The notes: generated by a model from the sequence alone, not told the origin. A stretch of 64,000 bases of DNA from Albidovulum inexpectatum (GCF_002927635.1 NZ_PRDS01000001.1:434001-498000); one strand, 5' to 3'; counted from the stretch's first letter, positions 27,187 to 35,649 are shown. Made by a program: numbers and translations.

Positions 27187-30100
27187 TCAAGCCTCGCCGG
27201 CCTCGGCCAGAAGCCGCGCATTGCCGCCCGAGGCGGTCGTGTCCACGCAGACATGGCGTTCGTGCATGACATGACCGATATCGGGCCGGCCCGTGATCAG
27301 CGGCAGGATCGGGCCATCGCGCCGCGCCAGCGCCTGACCATAGGCGGCGGCGCGGTCCCGATCGCCCCACCAGATGACGCCCGAAAAGCCATTCAGGCCC
27401 AGCAGTGCGTCCGGATCAAGCGCACCGGGCACCGCGATCGCCAGCCCGCCCAGCGCGCGGACGGATTCGACCTGGGCCTGCGCCGCGGCCTTGCCGGGGC
27501 CAAGGCAAAGAAGCGGCGGCCGCTGGATCAGGCTCAGCCGGTTCGATTCGCCAGTCGGTCCCGGCATGTCGATGCGCGCCTTGACGCCGGGCGCGGGCGC
27601 GGCATCCAGCGCGGCCTGGATCAACGCGGGATCGGCCCGACCGTCAGGTTCAGACGCGGCGATCTTCGGCTCTGCGGGGCGCTGGAAGCGGGGCAGATAG
27701 TGCGGCCCGCCCGCCTTGGGACCCGTGCCCGACAGCCCCTCGCCGCCAAAGGGCTGGCTGCCCACGACGGCGCCGATCTGGTTGCGGTTGACATACATGT
27801 TGCCGACATGCAGCGCCTCGGTCACCTCCTGCACGCGGCTGTCGATCCGGGTATGCAGGCCAAAGGTCAGGCCATAGCCGGTGGCGTTGATCGCCTCGAT
27901 CACGCGGGGCAGGTCATCGGCATCATAGGTGGCCAGATGCAGGACCGGGCCAAAGATCTCGCGCTTGAGATCCGAAATGCCGTTGACCCGGATCACGCAG
28001 GGCGCAACGAAATGCCCGGCCTTTGGCGCCGACAGCTGGCGCAGCAGGCGGCCCTCCTTGCGCGCGCGTTCGACATGGGCGCGGATCGTTGCTTCGGCCT
28101 CGGCATCGATCACCGGGCCGATATCGGTGGACAACTGCCACGGATCGCCGAGCGACAGTTCCTCCATCGCGCCATAAAGCATCTCGACAAAGCGATCGGC
28201 GATGTCGTCCTGCACATAAAGACAGCGCAGGGCCGAGCAGCGCTGACCGGCCGACTGGAAGGCCGAGATCACGATATCGCGCACCGCCTGTTCGGGCAAA
28301 GCGGTGGAATCGACGATCATCGCATTCAGACCGCCCGTTTCGGCGATCAGCGGCGCGCCGGGCGCCAGGTGCTGCGCCATTGCGCGGCGGATGATCTGCG
28401 CGGTTTCGGTCGATCCGGTGAAGCACACGCCGCCAACGCGCGCGTCCGAGGTCAGCTGCGCGCCCACCCGCGCGCCGTCGCCGGGCAGAAGCTGCAGCGC
28501 CGTCGCGGGCACGCCCGCCCTGTGCAGCAGATCCACCGCCAGCGCCGCGATCAGGGGCGTCTGTTCGGCGGGCTTGGCCAGCACCGAATTGCCCGCAGCC
28601 AGGGCCGCGGCGATCTGTCCGGTAAAGATCGCAAGCGGGAAGTTCCAAGGGCTGATGCAGACGAACTTGCCCAACGGCTCGCCCGGATGCTTCTGCGCCT
28701 GGGCGGCGTAATAGCGCAGGAAATCCACCGCCTCGCGCAGTTCGGCCACCGCGTCGGGCAGGGTCTTGCCGGCCTCACGCGCCAGCAGCGCAAAGATCGG
28801 GCCGAAATTCTGTTCATAGAGATCGGCCGCGCGGTTCAGGATCGCGGCACGCTCGTCGACCGGGGCCTGCCAGATCTGCGCGGCATCCAGCGCTTGGTCC
28901 ACGTCCTCGGCCGCGGCTTCGGTGACGCGGCCCACCTCCTGTCCCGATGCCGGGTTCAGGACCGGCTGTTCGGGCCCGCCGGTCACCTTGCCCGCGATGA
29001 TCGGCCCGGCGCGGAACGGCGTCTCGAGATAGGGGGCGCGCGCCGCGTCGATCCGGCGCAGCGTCGGTTCGTCGGTCAGGTCGAAACCGGCGGAGTTGAC
29101 CCGTTCGGGCGCGAACAGATCCGGGCCCTTGCGGATCAAGGGGTTCGAGACCTGCGGCAGTTTCGCCTCGATCGCGGCAAAGGGGCAGGCTGCCACCTTT
29201 TCGGGCGGAATCTCGTCATTGACGATCTGGTTCACGAACGAGGAATTCGCGCCGTTTTCCAGCAGCCGGCGCACCAGATAGGCCAGAAGGTCGCGATGCG
29301 CGCCGACCGGGGCATAGATCCGGCACCGCGTCCCGTGACGGCGATGGACGATGTCGTGCAGGCGCTCTCCCATGCCGTGCAGGCGCTGGAACTCGAACGG
29401 CCGGTCGCCCGCCATGTCCAGGATCGCAGCCACCGTATGCGCGTTGTGGGTGGCAAACTGGGGATAGATCCGGTCGGTCATGCCCAGCAGCTTGCGCGCA
29501 TTGGCGATATAGCTGACATCGGTCGCCTCCTTTCGGGTGAAGACCGGGAAATCGGCAAGGCCCAGAACCTGCGCCCGCTTGATTTCGGCGTCCCAGTAGG
29601 CGCCCTTGACCAGGCGCACCATGATGCGCCGGTCCAGCCGTTCGGCCAGGGCATGCAGCCAGTCGATCACCGCGCCCGCCCGCCGGCCATAGGCCTGGAC
29701 GACCACGCCAAATCCGTCCCAGCCGGACAGTTCGGGGTCCGACAGGACGGCCTCGATCACCTTCAGCGAGATCGTCAGCCGGTCGGCCTCTTCGGCGTCG
29801 ATGTTGAAGCCGATACCCGCCCGCGCCGCCGCGCGCGCCAGATCCCGCAGGACCGGCACCAGCTCGGCCATCACGCGGGCCTCCTGTGCCACCTCGTAGC
29901 GCGGATGCAGCGCCGACAGCTTGACCGAGATGCCCGGATTGTCACGGATGTCCTTGCTGCTTGCGGCCTCGGCAATCGCGGCGATCGCCTTGGCATAGGC
30001 CTGTGCATAGCGCTCGGCATCCTCGGCCGTGCGCGCGGCCTCGCCCAGCATGTCGTAGGAATAGGTGTAGCCCTGAGCCTCGGCCTTGCGGGCGCGCTCC

Positions 30101-30633
30101 ATCGCGGCATGGATCGTCTCGCCCAGAACGAACTGGCGGCCCATCTCCTTCATCGCCTGGCGCACGGCGCGGCGGATCACCGGCTCGCCCAGCCGCTTGA
30201 CCGCGGCGCGCAGATGGCTGGCCACGCCCGGGCCGCGCTCATCCTCCAGAACCTTGCCGGTCAGCATCAGCGCCCAGGTCGAGGCATTGACCAGCGACGA
30301 GGCCGATCGGCCCAGGTGGCGCCCCCAATCCGATGGCGCGATCTTGTCCTCGATCAGCGCGTCCATCGTCTCGGCATCGGGCACGCGCAGTAGGGCCTCG
30401 GCCAGGCACATCAGGGCGATACCCTCGTCGGTGGACAGGCCGTATTCGGCCAGGAAGACCTCCATCAGGCCCGGACGCGACTGCGCGCGGATCTCGCGCA
30501 CAAGCTGCGCGCCCTGTTCGGCGATGCGGGCACGCGCCCCGGCCGACAGGGCCGCGGTCGCGATCAGATCCTGCAATAGCGGCGCCTCGGGCGCCAGTGT
30601 GCCGGTTTCGATCCTCTGCCAAAGATCCTGCAT
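27187..30633 (-). CDS. putA: bifunctional proline dehydrogenase / L-glutamate-gamma-semialdehyde dehydrogenase PutA
   Basis: Oxidises proline to glutamate in two steps: an FAD proline dehydrogenase barrel (about 130-470; ISVKLSALHPRYE, VRLVKGAYWDAEIK, ATHNAHTV) and an NAD aldehyde dehydrogenase domain (about 530-1000; ISPWNFPLAIFTGQ, nucleophile Cys799 in GQRCSAL, KREIFGPVL). A C-terminal extension completes the 1148-residue protein. There is no N-terminal ribbon-helix-helix DNA-binding domain, so it cannot self-regulate like E. coli PutA; the divergent Lrp-type PutR provides control. The reading frame is intact. Confidence 0.97.
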   Translation of the reverse strand: MQDLWQRIETGTLAPEAPLLQDLIATAALSAGARARIAEQGAQLVREIRAQSRPGLMEVFLAEYGLSTDEGIALMCLAEALLRVPDAETMDALIEDKIAPSDWGRHLGRSASSLVNASTWALMLTGKVLEDERGPGVASHLRAAVKRLGEPVIRRAVRQAMKEMGRQFVLGETIHAAMERARKAEAQGYTYSYDMLGEAARTAEDAERYAQAYAKAIAAIAEAASSKDIRDNPGISVKLSALHPRYEVAQEARVMAELVPVLRDLARAAARAGIGFNIDAEEADRLTISLKVIEAVLSDPELSGWDGFGVVVQAYGRRAGAVIDWLHALAERLDRRIMVRLVKGAYWDAEIKRAQVLGLADFPVFTRKEATDVSYIANARKLLGMTDRIYPQFATHNAHTVAAILDMAGDRPFEFQRLHGMGERLHDIVHRRHGTRCRIYAPVGAHRDLLAYLVRRLLENGANSSFVNQIVNDEIPPEKVAACPFAAIEAKLPQVSNPLIRKGPDLFAPERVNSAGFDLTDEPTLRRIDAARAPYLETPFRAGPIIAGKVTGGPEQPVLNPASGQEVGRVTEAAAEDVDQALDAAQIWQAPVDERAAILNRAADLYEQNFGPIFALLAREAGKTLPDAVAELREAVDFLRYYAAQAQKHPGEPLGKFVCISPWNFPLAIFTGQIAAALAAGNSVLAKPAEQTPLIAALAVDLLHRAGVPATALQLLPGDGARVGAQLTSDARVGGVCFTGSTETAQIIRRAMAQHLAPGAPLIAETGGLNAMIVDSTALPEQAVRDIVISAFQSAGQRCSALRCLYVQDDIADRFVEMLYGAMEELSLGDPWQLSTDIGPVIDAEAEATIRAHVERARKEGRLLRQLSAPKAGHFVAPCVIRVNGISDLKREIFGPVLHLATYDADDLPRVIEAINATGYGLTFGLHTRIDSRVQEVTEALHVGNMYVNRNQIGAVVGSQPFGGEGLSGTGPKAGGPHYLPRFQRPAEPKIAASEPDGRADPALIQAALDAAPAPGVKARIDMPGPTGESNRLSLIQRPPLLCLGPGKAAAQAQVESVRALGGLAIAVPGALDPDALLGLNGFSGVIWWGDRDRAAAYGQALARRDGPILPLITGRPDIGHVMHERHVCVDTTASGGNARLLAEAGEA

Positions 30634-30670
30634 GGTCCCCTCCTGCGAATTTGGGCCATTCTACTGCTTG

Positions 30671-30691
30671 TCAGGAAGGCAGGTTTCCTGA
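30671..30691. promoter_or_regulatory. candidate PutR operator between putA and putR
   Basis: TCAGGAA, 7-bp spacer, TTCCTGA: perfect 7-bp arms, centred between the divergent starts (30633 and 30739). Size and symmetry suit an Lrp/AsnC-type dimer site. Confidence 0.55.
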
Positions 30692-30738
30692 TTATTGTCA
30701 TTGTGAAGTCCATTTGAACCGATTTTGGAACAATCTGC

Positions 30739-31203
30739 ATGCCAAATGAACTTCCCGAACTGGATCGGTTCGACCATGCGATCCTGCGCGCGCTGTCGCA
30801 GGACGGACGGATGAGCGTGACCGAACTTGCGCGGCGAATCGGATTGACCAAGACGCCCACCCAGGCACGGCTGAAACGGTTGGAACAGGCCGGCGTGATC
30901 GCGGGCTATCGCGCGGTGCTCAGCCCGATCCGCATGGGGCTTGCCCATGTCGCCTTTGTCGAGGTGCGCCTGTCGGATACCCGCGAAGCCGCCCTGCAGG
31001 CGTTCAACCGCGCGGTCCTTGCGATTCCCGAGATCGAGGAATGCCACATGATGGCGGCCAGCTTCGATTACCTGATGAAGGTGCGGACACGCGACATTCA
31101 CGAATTCCGTCGGGTTCTGGGCGAACAGATATCAAACCTGCCCCATGTCGCCTCGACCTCGACCTTCGTCGCGATGGAGGCCGTCAAGGAAACCGGGCTG
31201 TAG
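30739..31203 (+). CDS. putR: Lrp/AsnC-type proline-responsive activator PutR
   Basis: Activator of putA in response to proline, as described in Rhodobacter and Agrobacterium. 154 residues: HTH ELDRFDHAILRALSQDGRMS with recognition helix LTKTPTQARLKRLEQ (about 8-55), then the RAM effector domain with IEECHMMAASFDYLMKVRT (about 95-113). The position divergent from a PutA lacking its own DNA-binding domain makes the assignment specific rather than generic Lrp. The 105-bp intergenic region carries a perfect 7-7-7 palindrome. Confidence 0.93.
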   Translation: MPNELPELDRFDHAILRALSQDGRMSVTELARRIGLTKTPTQARLKRLEQAGVIAGYRAVLSPIRMGLAHVAFVEVRLSDTREAALQAFNRAVLAIPEIEECHMMAASFDYLMKVRTRDIHEFRRVLGEQISNLPHVASTSTFVAMEAVKETGL

Positions 31204-31210
31204 CATCCGC

Positions 31211-31238
31211 TTGCGCACCGGGCCGAAACGGCTATGGT
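31211..31238 (+). promoter_or_regulatory. candidate promoter for tRNA-Leu
   Basis: TTGCGC, 16-bp spacer, TATGGT, ending 12 bp before the mature tRNA 5' end. Moderate match only; the tRNA could also read through from putR. Confidence 0.35.
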
Positions 31239-31250
31239 CGCGGCCGCGTC

Positions 31251-31335
31251 GCGGGCGTGGTGGAATGGTAGACACAGGCGACTTAAAATCGCCAGGGCCT
31301 GGCCCGTGCGGGTTCAAGTCCCGCCGCCCGCACCA
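31251..31335 (+). tRNA. tRNA-Leu(UAA), CCA encoded
   Basis: 85 nt with a complete cloverleaf: acceptor GCGGGCG/CGCCCGC, anticodon stem GGCGA/TCGCC with loop CTTAAAA (anticodon TAA), a long class II variable arm, T-arm GCGGGTTCAAGTCCCGC, and encoded CCA at 31333-31335. Its last 22 nt overlap, antisense, the 3' end of the MTHFR-like gene. Confidence 0.97.
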
Positions 31336-32333
31336 TCGGCCGAATCCGGCGCCCTGCGGCCGCGCCGGCCCGGACGGCGGCCCTCCAGAACACCCGATTC
31401 AAGGATGATTTCAGAGACCTGGTGCTCGCGCCGATAGGCCATGACATGAACGCCCGCGACGCCGGGGATCTGACGGATCCGCTGGATCAGTTCGATGCAG
31501 ATGCGCTTGCCTTCCTCGGCGGGTTTGGCGGCCTTCTCCATCCGCTCGATCAGGGCGTCGGGAATGTGGATGCCCGGTACGCTCGACCGCATCCAGCGCG
31601 CCGCCTTTGCCGAGGCAAGCGGGCCCACGCCCGCCAGTATGAAGACGCGCCGGTCCAGACCCAGATCGCGCACCCGTGCCATGAAGGCTTCGAACAGCGG
31701 GATGTCGTAGACATAGTTGGTCTGGATGAACTCGGCCCCTGCCTCGACCTTCTTGGCCAGCCGCTCGGGCCGCCAGTCCAGCGGCGGGATGCAGGGATTT
31801 TCCGCCGCGCCAAGGAACATCTGCGGCGGGCGGGTGATCCTGCGGCCCGACAGGAACATGCCCTGATCGCGCATGGTGCGGATCGTGCGCAAAAGCGTCA
31901 GCGAATCGAAGTCGAAGACCGGCTTGGCGCCCGGCTGGTCGCCCACCCCGACACCGTCGCCGGTCAGGCACAGCACGTTCGACACGCCCATCGCGGCGGC
32001 CCCCAGCACATCGCCCTGAATGGCGATCCGGTTCCGGTCGCGGCACGAGATCTGATACACGGTCGAGTATCCCGCCCGGGTCAGCAGCGCGCTGATCCCG
32101 ATCGAGGACATGTGGCAATTCGCGCCCGAGGCATCGGTGGCGTTGATCGCGTCGGCCACCTCTGCCAGCGGGCGCGCGGCCTCGAAGACATCGGCCGGAT
32201 CGGCGCTGTCGGGCGGGTTCAACTCGGCCGTGACGGCAAAGCGGCCGGCACGCAGCACGCGCTCGAGCCGCGAATGCGAGACATGGCCGGGCGGCGGGGG
32301 CGCATATGCAGGGGACGGGTCGGACTGGCTCAT
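31314..32333 (-). CDS. methylenetetrahydrofolate reductase-like protein (second MTHFR, partner of MetV-like gene)
   Basis: MTHFR-superfamily TIM barrel, 339 residues, clearly different from the window's metF. The catalytic-Glu region reads VTAELNPPDSADP. It also has ADAINATDASGANCHMSSIG, QISCRDRNRIAIQGDVLGAA, VLCLTGDGV, and an FIQTNYVYD segment. It resembles the MTHFR half of MetF/MetV-type enzymes used in B12-linked methyl transfer and C1 catabolism. ATG 32333 overlaps the stop of the cysteine-rich upstream gene (ATGA), indicating an obligate pair. Its basic, glycine-rich C-terminal tail is encoded partly by the antisense of tRNA-Leu. The electron donor and direction of reaction are unknown. 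Confidence 0.83.
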   Translation of the reverse strand: MSQSDPSPAYAPPPPGHVSHSRLERVLRAGRFAVTAELNPPDSADPADVFEAARPLAEVADAINATDASGANCHMSSIGISALLTRAGYSTVYQISCRDRNRIAIQGDVLGAAAMGVSNVLCLTGDGVGVGDQPGAKPVFDFDSLTLLRTIRTMRDQGMFLSGRRITRPPQMFLGAAENPCIPPLDWRPERLAKKVEAGAEFIQTNYVYDIPLFEAFMARVRDLGLDRRVFILAGVGPLASAKAARWMRSSVPGIHIPDALIERMEKAAKPAEEGKRICIELIQRIRQIPGVAGVHVMAYRREHQVSEIILESGVLEGRRPGRRGRRAPDSADGAGGGT

Positions 32334-32926
32334 CTGCGCCGCTCCTCGCGATTCACGGCCGCGGGCGGTTCGGGCGCCAGGGGGGCGGTGGCCGGTTCGC
32401 TGGCGCGGGCTTCGGGAAAGGCGCGGGCGACGGCTTCGCGTGCAGCGGTCCCGCGGGCCGCGGCGCGGGCCGCGCGCCGCTCGGCCGCCTTTTCGCGGCT
32501 GACACGCAGCCAAGAGGACGACCCCGCAAGGGTTCGGTCCACCGGTGGCAGGACTTCGTGAATGCGCGCGCCGCCCTTCATGCGTTGTGCCCCTTCCCAG
32601 GCCAGGACCCAGACGCAGCGCATTTGTGGGCGCACTTCGCAGTACCCGCCCGGTCGCACCCCGCCGCAGGGGCCATTGCGCAATTCCTTGGGACAATTCA
32701 TCGGGCATGACATGCCCGTCGAGGACAGCGCGCACTGGCCGCACATGCGGCAGTCGAACAGAAAGCCCTTGACCACGCTTTCAACCGCGGCAACGGGCCG
32801 TTCGACCCGATCATAGCCAATGCGCGCAAACAGGGGATCAAGCGCGATCATCACCCGCTCGACGGCGGCATAGATCCGCTCGAAGGCACGCGCATGGCGG
32901 ACGGCGAACAGACGCATGCGATACAT
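32330..32926 (-). CDS. MTHFR C-terminal-domain (MetV-like) cysteine-rich protein
   Basis: Matches the family annotated as methylenetetrahydrofolate reductase C-terminal domain, related to MetV of acetogens. A dense cysteine cluster suggests a metal site (Zn or Fe-S): Cys59, 62, 65, 74, 78, 87, 96 and 104 within CRMCGQC, MSCPMNCPKE, GPCGG and GGYCEV. The C-terminal third (about 125-198) is Ala/Arg/Glu-rich and probably disordered. 198 residues. AGGGGAGGG precedes ATG 32926. Translational coupling to the MTHFR-like gene downstream implies a complex. The metal type is inference. Confidence 0.8.
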   Translation of the reverse strand: MYRMRLFAVRHARAFERIYAAVERVMIALDPLFARIGYDRVERPVAAVESVVKGFLFDCRMCGQCALSSTGMSCPMNCPKELRNGPCGGVRPGGYCEVRPQMRCVWVLAWEGAQRMKGGARIHEVLPPVDRTLAGSSSWLRVSREKAAERRAARAAARGTAAREAVARAFPEARASEPATAPLAPEPPAAVNREERRR

Positions 32927-33034
32927 GGGGTCCCTCCCCTGGTCAGGCCATCAGCATATGACGGCACGGCCGCTTTCGGCCAGCGGCGATTTCGTGCCCT
33001 CGCACAAGGCCGCGCCGCGGCCTATGATGGCGCC

Positions 33035-34288
33035 ATGCCAATACTGTGCCGCGATTGCCTGAAGGTCTTCGAGACGGGCCGGCGTTGTCCGGCCTGCCTT
33101 TCGGCGCGTATCCTGTCGCATCCCGAGCTTCTGTCCCTGTCCATCGCGCATGTGGACTGCGACGCCTTCTATGCCAGCGTCGAGAAGCGCGACGATCCTT
33201 CGCTGCGCGACAGGCCGGTGATCGTCGGTGGCGGGCAACGGGGCGTCGTCTCGACCTGCTGCTATCTTGCGCGAATCCGGGGCGTGCGGTCCGCGATGCC
33301 GATGTTCCAGGCGCTGCGGCTGTGTCCCGATGCAGTGGTCCTGCGCCCGCGCCCGTCGCGCTATGCCGAGATCTCGCGGCAGATCCGCGCGATGATGGAG
33401 GACTTGACCCCTTTGGTCGAACCATTGTCGCTGGACGAGGCCTTTCTGGACCTGTCGGGCACGCAGCGACTGCATGGCGCGCCGCCCGCGGTCATGCTGG
33501 TGCGTCTTGCGGGGCGCATCGAACGCGAACTGGGCCTGACCGTGTCCGTCGGGCTGTCGCACAACAAGTTCCTGGCCAAGGTCGCCTCGGATCTGGACAA
33601 GCCCCGCGGATTTTCGGTCATCGGACGGGCAGAGACACAGGACTTTCTGCGCGCAAGGCCCGTTTCGACGATCTGGGGCGTCGGCGCCGCGACCCGGGCC
33701 GAGCTCGAGGCCGCAGGCATCCGCACCATCGACGACCTGCTGCGCTGGGATCGCAAGGACCTGCATCGCCGCTTTGGCGCGATGGGCGACCGGCTGTGGA
33801 CCCTGGCGCGTGGGCACGACAGCCGCCGCGTCAGCCCGAACGCGCCTCCCAGATCGATTTCGGCCGAAACGACCTTTGCCCAGGACATCCGCGATGTCGA
33901 TCTGCTGGAAGGCCATCTGTGGCGTCTGGTCGAGAAGGTCGCCGATCGCGCCAAGGCCCGGAACCTGGGTGGCCGCACCGTGACGGTCAAGCTGAAGCGC
34001 ACGAACTTCGTCACCCTTACACGCCGCCATGCCCTGCGTGATGCCACGCAGATCGCCGACCGCATCTGGGCCGAGGCACGCGGCCTGCTTGCCGCGACGA
34101 TCGATCAGGCGCCCTTCAGGCTGATCGGCGTCGGGCTCAACGATCTGGTGCCTGCCGAACAGGCTGACCGCGCGGGCGATCTGCTGGACCCCCAGGCCGC
34201 GCGGAGGGCGCGAGCCGAACGCGCCGCCGATGCGATTCGCGCAAGATTCGGCAGCCAAGCGATCATCAAGGGACGCTCTCTGCGCTGA
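33035..34288 (+). CDS. dinB: DNA polymerase IV (DinB) with N-terminal C4 zinc-finger-like extension
   Basis: Y-family translesion polymerase, 417 residues. Palm catalytic residues: Asp41 and neighbours in HVDCDAFYASVEKRD, and Asp134-Glu135 in LSLDEAFLDLSG. The little finger contains TVTVKLKRTNFVTLTRR. Before the polymerase core is a short domain with Cys5-xx-Cys8 and Cys18-xx-Cys21 (CRDC and CPAC), a likely zinc knuckle seen in alphaproteobacterial DinB. ATG 33035 is chosen because it begins this extension; longer readings would run through the neighbouring gene's promoter. The C-terminus lacks an obvious QLxLF clamp motif, ending IIKGRSLR. It converges with the amidohydrolase gene (1-bp gap). 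Confidence 0.92.
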   Translation: MPILCRDCLKVFETGRRCPACLSARILSHPELLSLSIAHVDCDAFYASVEKRDDPSLRDRPVIVGGGQRGVVSTCCYLARIRGVRSAMPMFQALRLCPDAVVLRPRPSRYAEISRQIRAMMEDLTPLVEPLSLDEAFLDLSGTQRLHGAPPAVMLVRLAGRIERELGLTVSVGLSHNKFLAKVASDLDKPRGFSVIGRAETQDFLRARPVSTIWGVGAATRAELEAAGIRTIDDLLRWDRKDLHRRFGAMGDRLWTLARGHDSRRVSPNAPPRSISAETTFAQDIRDVDLLEGHLWRLVEKVADRAKARNLGGRTVTVKLKRTNFVTLTRRHALRDATQIADRIWAEARGLLAATIDQAPFRLIGVGLNDLVPAEQADRAGDLLDPQAARRARAERAADAIRARFGSQAIIKGRSLR

Positions 34289-34289
34289 G

Positions 34290-35162
34290 CTACTCGGCGG
34301 CGATGGGACGCGCGGCCGTGCCGCCGTGTCGCACGATATCGGCAAGCTGCCTCAAGGCCACGTTGAGCCGCCGGCGGAAAGCGTCGAACCCGGCATGGGG
34401 GGCGATCAGCGTTTCATCCATGTAGAGCGCCCGGTCGATCTCGATCTGGACGGCATGGATGCCCCGAACCGGACGGCCATAGGCCTGTATCGTGTAGGCG
34501 CCGGCAAAGGGTGAATTGCGCGTGGTGCAGAAACCGGCCGATTCGAAGGCCTGTTCGATCTGCGCGATGACCCGCGGGCTGGCCGACGATCCATAGCGAT
34601 CGCCGATCACGATCTCGGGCCGTCGCCCGCCCCGGATGGAAAAGCCCGAAATCGCGTCATGCGGCATCGAATGCATGTCGATCAGGACCGATTCGCCGAA
34701 TGCCTGATGCGCCGTGCGCACCAGGTCGCGCAGACAGGCATGATAGGGGTCCCAGACCGCCTGCAGCCGCTTCTCGGCCTCGTCGCGCCGGATCTTTCCG
34801 CGATAGATCGCGCGGCTGCCTGCCACGACGCGGGGGATGACCCCAAGCCCGGCCGCCACGCGCGGATTGTGCGGCCGGTGATCCAGATCTGCAATCAGGG
34901 CGGGGTCAAGTTCGTCGCGCGCGCGGTTCAGATCGACATAGGCCCGGGGCATGCGCGCCAGCAGCAGCGGTGCGCCGAAATCCGGCACATCGGCCAGCAG
35001 CAGATCCAGAAAGGCATCTTCGGACGACCGAATCGCGCGTTCGTCCAGCATGGTGCGCCGCAGCAGGTCGGCCGGATAGTCGCGCCCCGAATGCGGCGAG
35101 GCAAAAACCACCCCCGAGGCAAGGCGTCTGGGCAGAATAAGATCAAAGGGCGCGTTCGGCAT
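34290..35162 (-). CDS. N-formylglutamate amidohydrolase family protein
   Basis: Zn-dependent amidohydrolase family (HutG-like), 290 residues. Metal and substrate motifs: ASPHSGRDYP (21-30), PRAYVDLNRARDELDP (72-87), VLIDMHSMP (159-167), and VQIEIDRALYMDE. In histidine catabolism the enzyme hydrolyses N-formylglutamate, but no hut genes are nearby, so another N-acylated substrate is possible. ATG 35162 has GGGAAAG upstream. It converges with dinB, stops 1 bp apart. Confidence 0.87.
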   Translation of the reverse strand: MPNAPFDLILPRRLASGVVFASPHSGRDYPADLLRRTMLDERAIRSSEDAFLDLLLADVPDFGAPLLLARMPRAYVDLNRARDELDPALIADLDHRPHNPRVAAGLGVIPRVVAGSRAIYRGKIRRDEAEKRLQAVWDPYHACLRDLVRTAHQAFGESVLIDMHSMPHDAISGFSIRGGRRPEIVIGDRYGSSASPRVIAQIEQAFESAGFCTTRNSPFAGAYTIQAYGRPVRGIHAVQIEIDRALYMDETLIAPHAGFDAFRRRLNVALRQLADIVRHGGTAARPIAAE

Positions 35163-35218
35163 GCAAGACTTTCCCGATGTTCGCACTATAGCGCGACGAA
35201 AACCTGTGCCAAACCCCC

Positions 35219-35247
35219 TTGAAAGCCCCCCCGAGTCCTTTTATACG
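35219..35247 (+). promoter_or_regulatory. sigma-70 promoter for tRNA-Val (and possibly rpmJ)
   Basis: TTGAAA (35219-35224), 17-bp spacer, TATACG (35242-35247), about 60 bp before the mature tRNA. Confidence 0.5.
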
Positions 35248-35308
35248 ACCGGGGCCGAAGCGGTTCGGCCCGCTACTGAAAGTGGCGCGCGGGACTCGTC
35301 GACGGATC

Positions 35309-35383
35309 GGGCGGTTAGCTCAGCGGTAGAGCACTACGTTGACATCGTAGTGGTCACTGGTTCGATCCCAGTACCGCCCACCA
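35309..35383 (+). tRNA. tRNA-Val(GAC), CCA encoded
   Basis: 75 nt: acceptor GGGCGGT/ACCGCCC, D-arm TAGCTCAGCGGTAGAGC, anticodon stem CTACG/CGTAG with loop TTGACAT (anticodon GAC), T-arm CTGGTTCGATCCCAG, CCA at 35381-35383. It lies 67 bp upstream of rpmJ with no terminator between, so the two may be co-transcribed. Confidence 0.97.
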
Positions 35384-35450
35384 TCCGCCCCCCTTGCGGG
35401 GGCGCCAATGTTTCAAGGGCGCGACGCGCGCCGCGAATAGGAGAAGGCCG

Positions 35451-35576
35451 ATGAAGGTCAAGAACTCGCTCCGCTCGCTGAAGTTGCGCCATCGCGACTG
35501 TCAGATCGTGCGCCGCAAGGGCCGCGTCTATGTGATCAACAAGACGCAGCGCCGCTACAAGGCGCGTCAGGGCTGA
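35451..35576 (+). CDS. rpmJ: 50S ribosomal protein L36 (zinc-free C-minus type)
   Basis: 41-residue L36, a component of the 50S subunit near the peptidyl-transferase region. The sequence runs from [17 protein letters not shown] to [17 protein letters not shown]. It has only one cysteine (in HRDC) instead of the CxxC...C...H zinc ribbon, so it is the zinc-independent paralogue type usual in alphaproteobacteria. AGGAGAAGG precedes ATG 35451. Followed by a strong terminator. Confidence 0.97.
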   Translation: MKVKNSLRSLKLRHRDCQIVRRKGRVYVINKTQRRYKARQG

Positions 35577-35599
35577 GACGCGGAAAGCGAATTTTCGTC

Positions 35600-35637
35600 A
35601 AAGAGGCCGCCGGACATCCGGCGGCCTCTTTCCTTTC
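35600..35637 (+). terminator. intrinsic terminator of rpmJ
   Basis: Perfect 14-bp stem (35600-35613 with 35618-35631), loop ACAT, then TCCTTT. It begins with AAA and so may also work for the convergent caspase-like gene, whose stop is at 35650. Confidence 0.85.
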
Positions 35638-35649
35638 AGTGCCGACAGA

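Noticed and set aside
27154-30393. Large open frame antisense to putA
   Set aside because: Artefact of GC bias; putA is complete with all catalytic residues.
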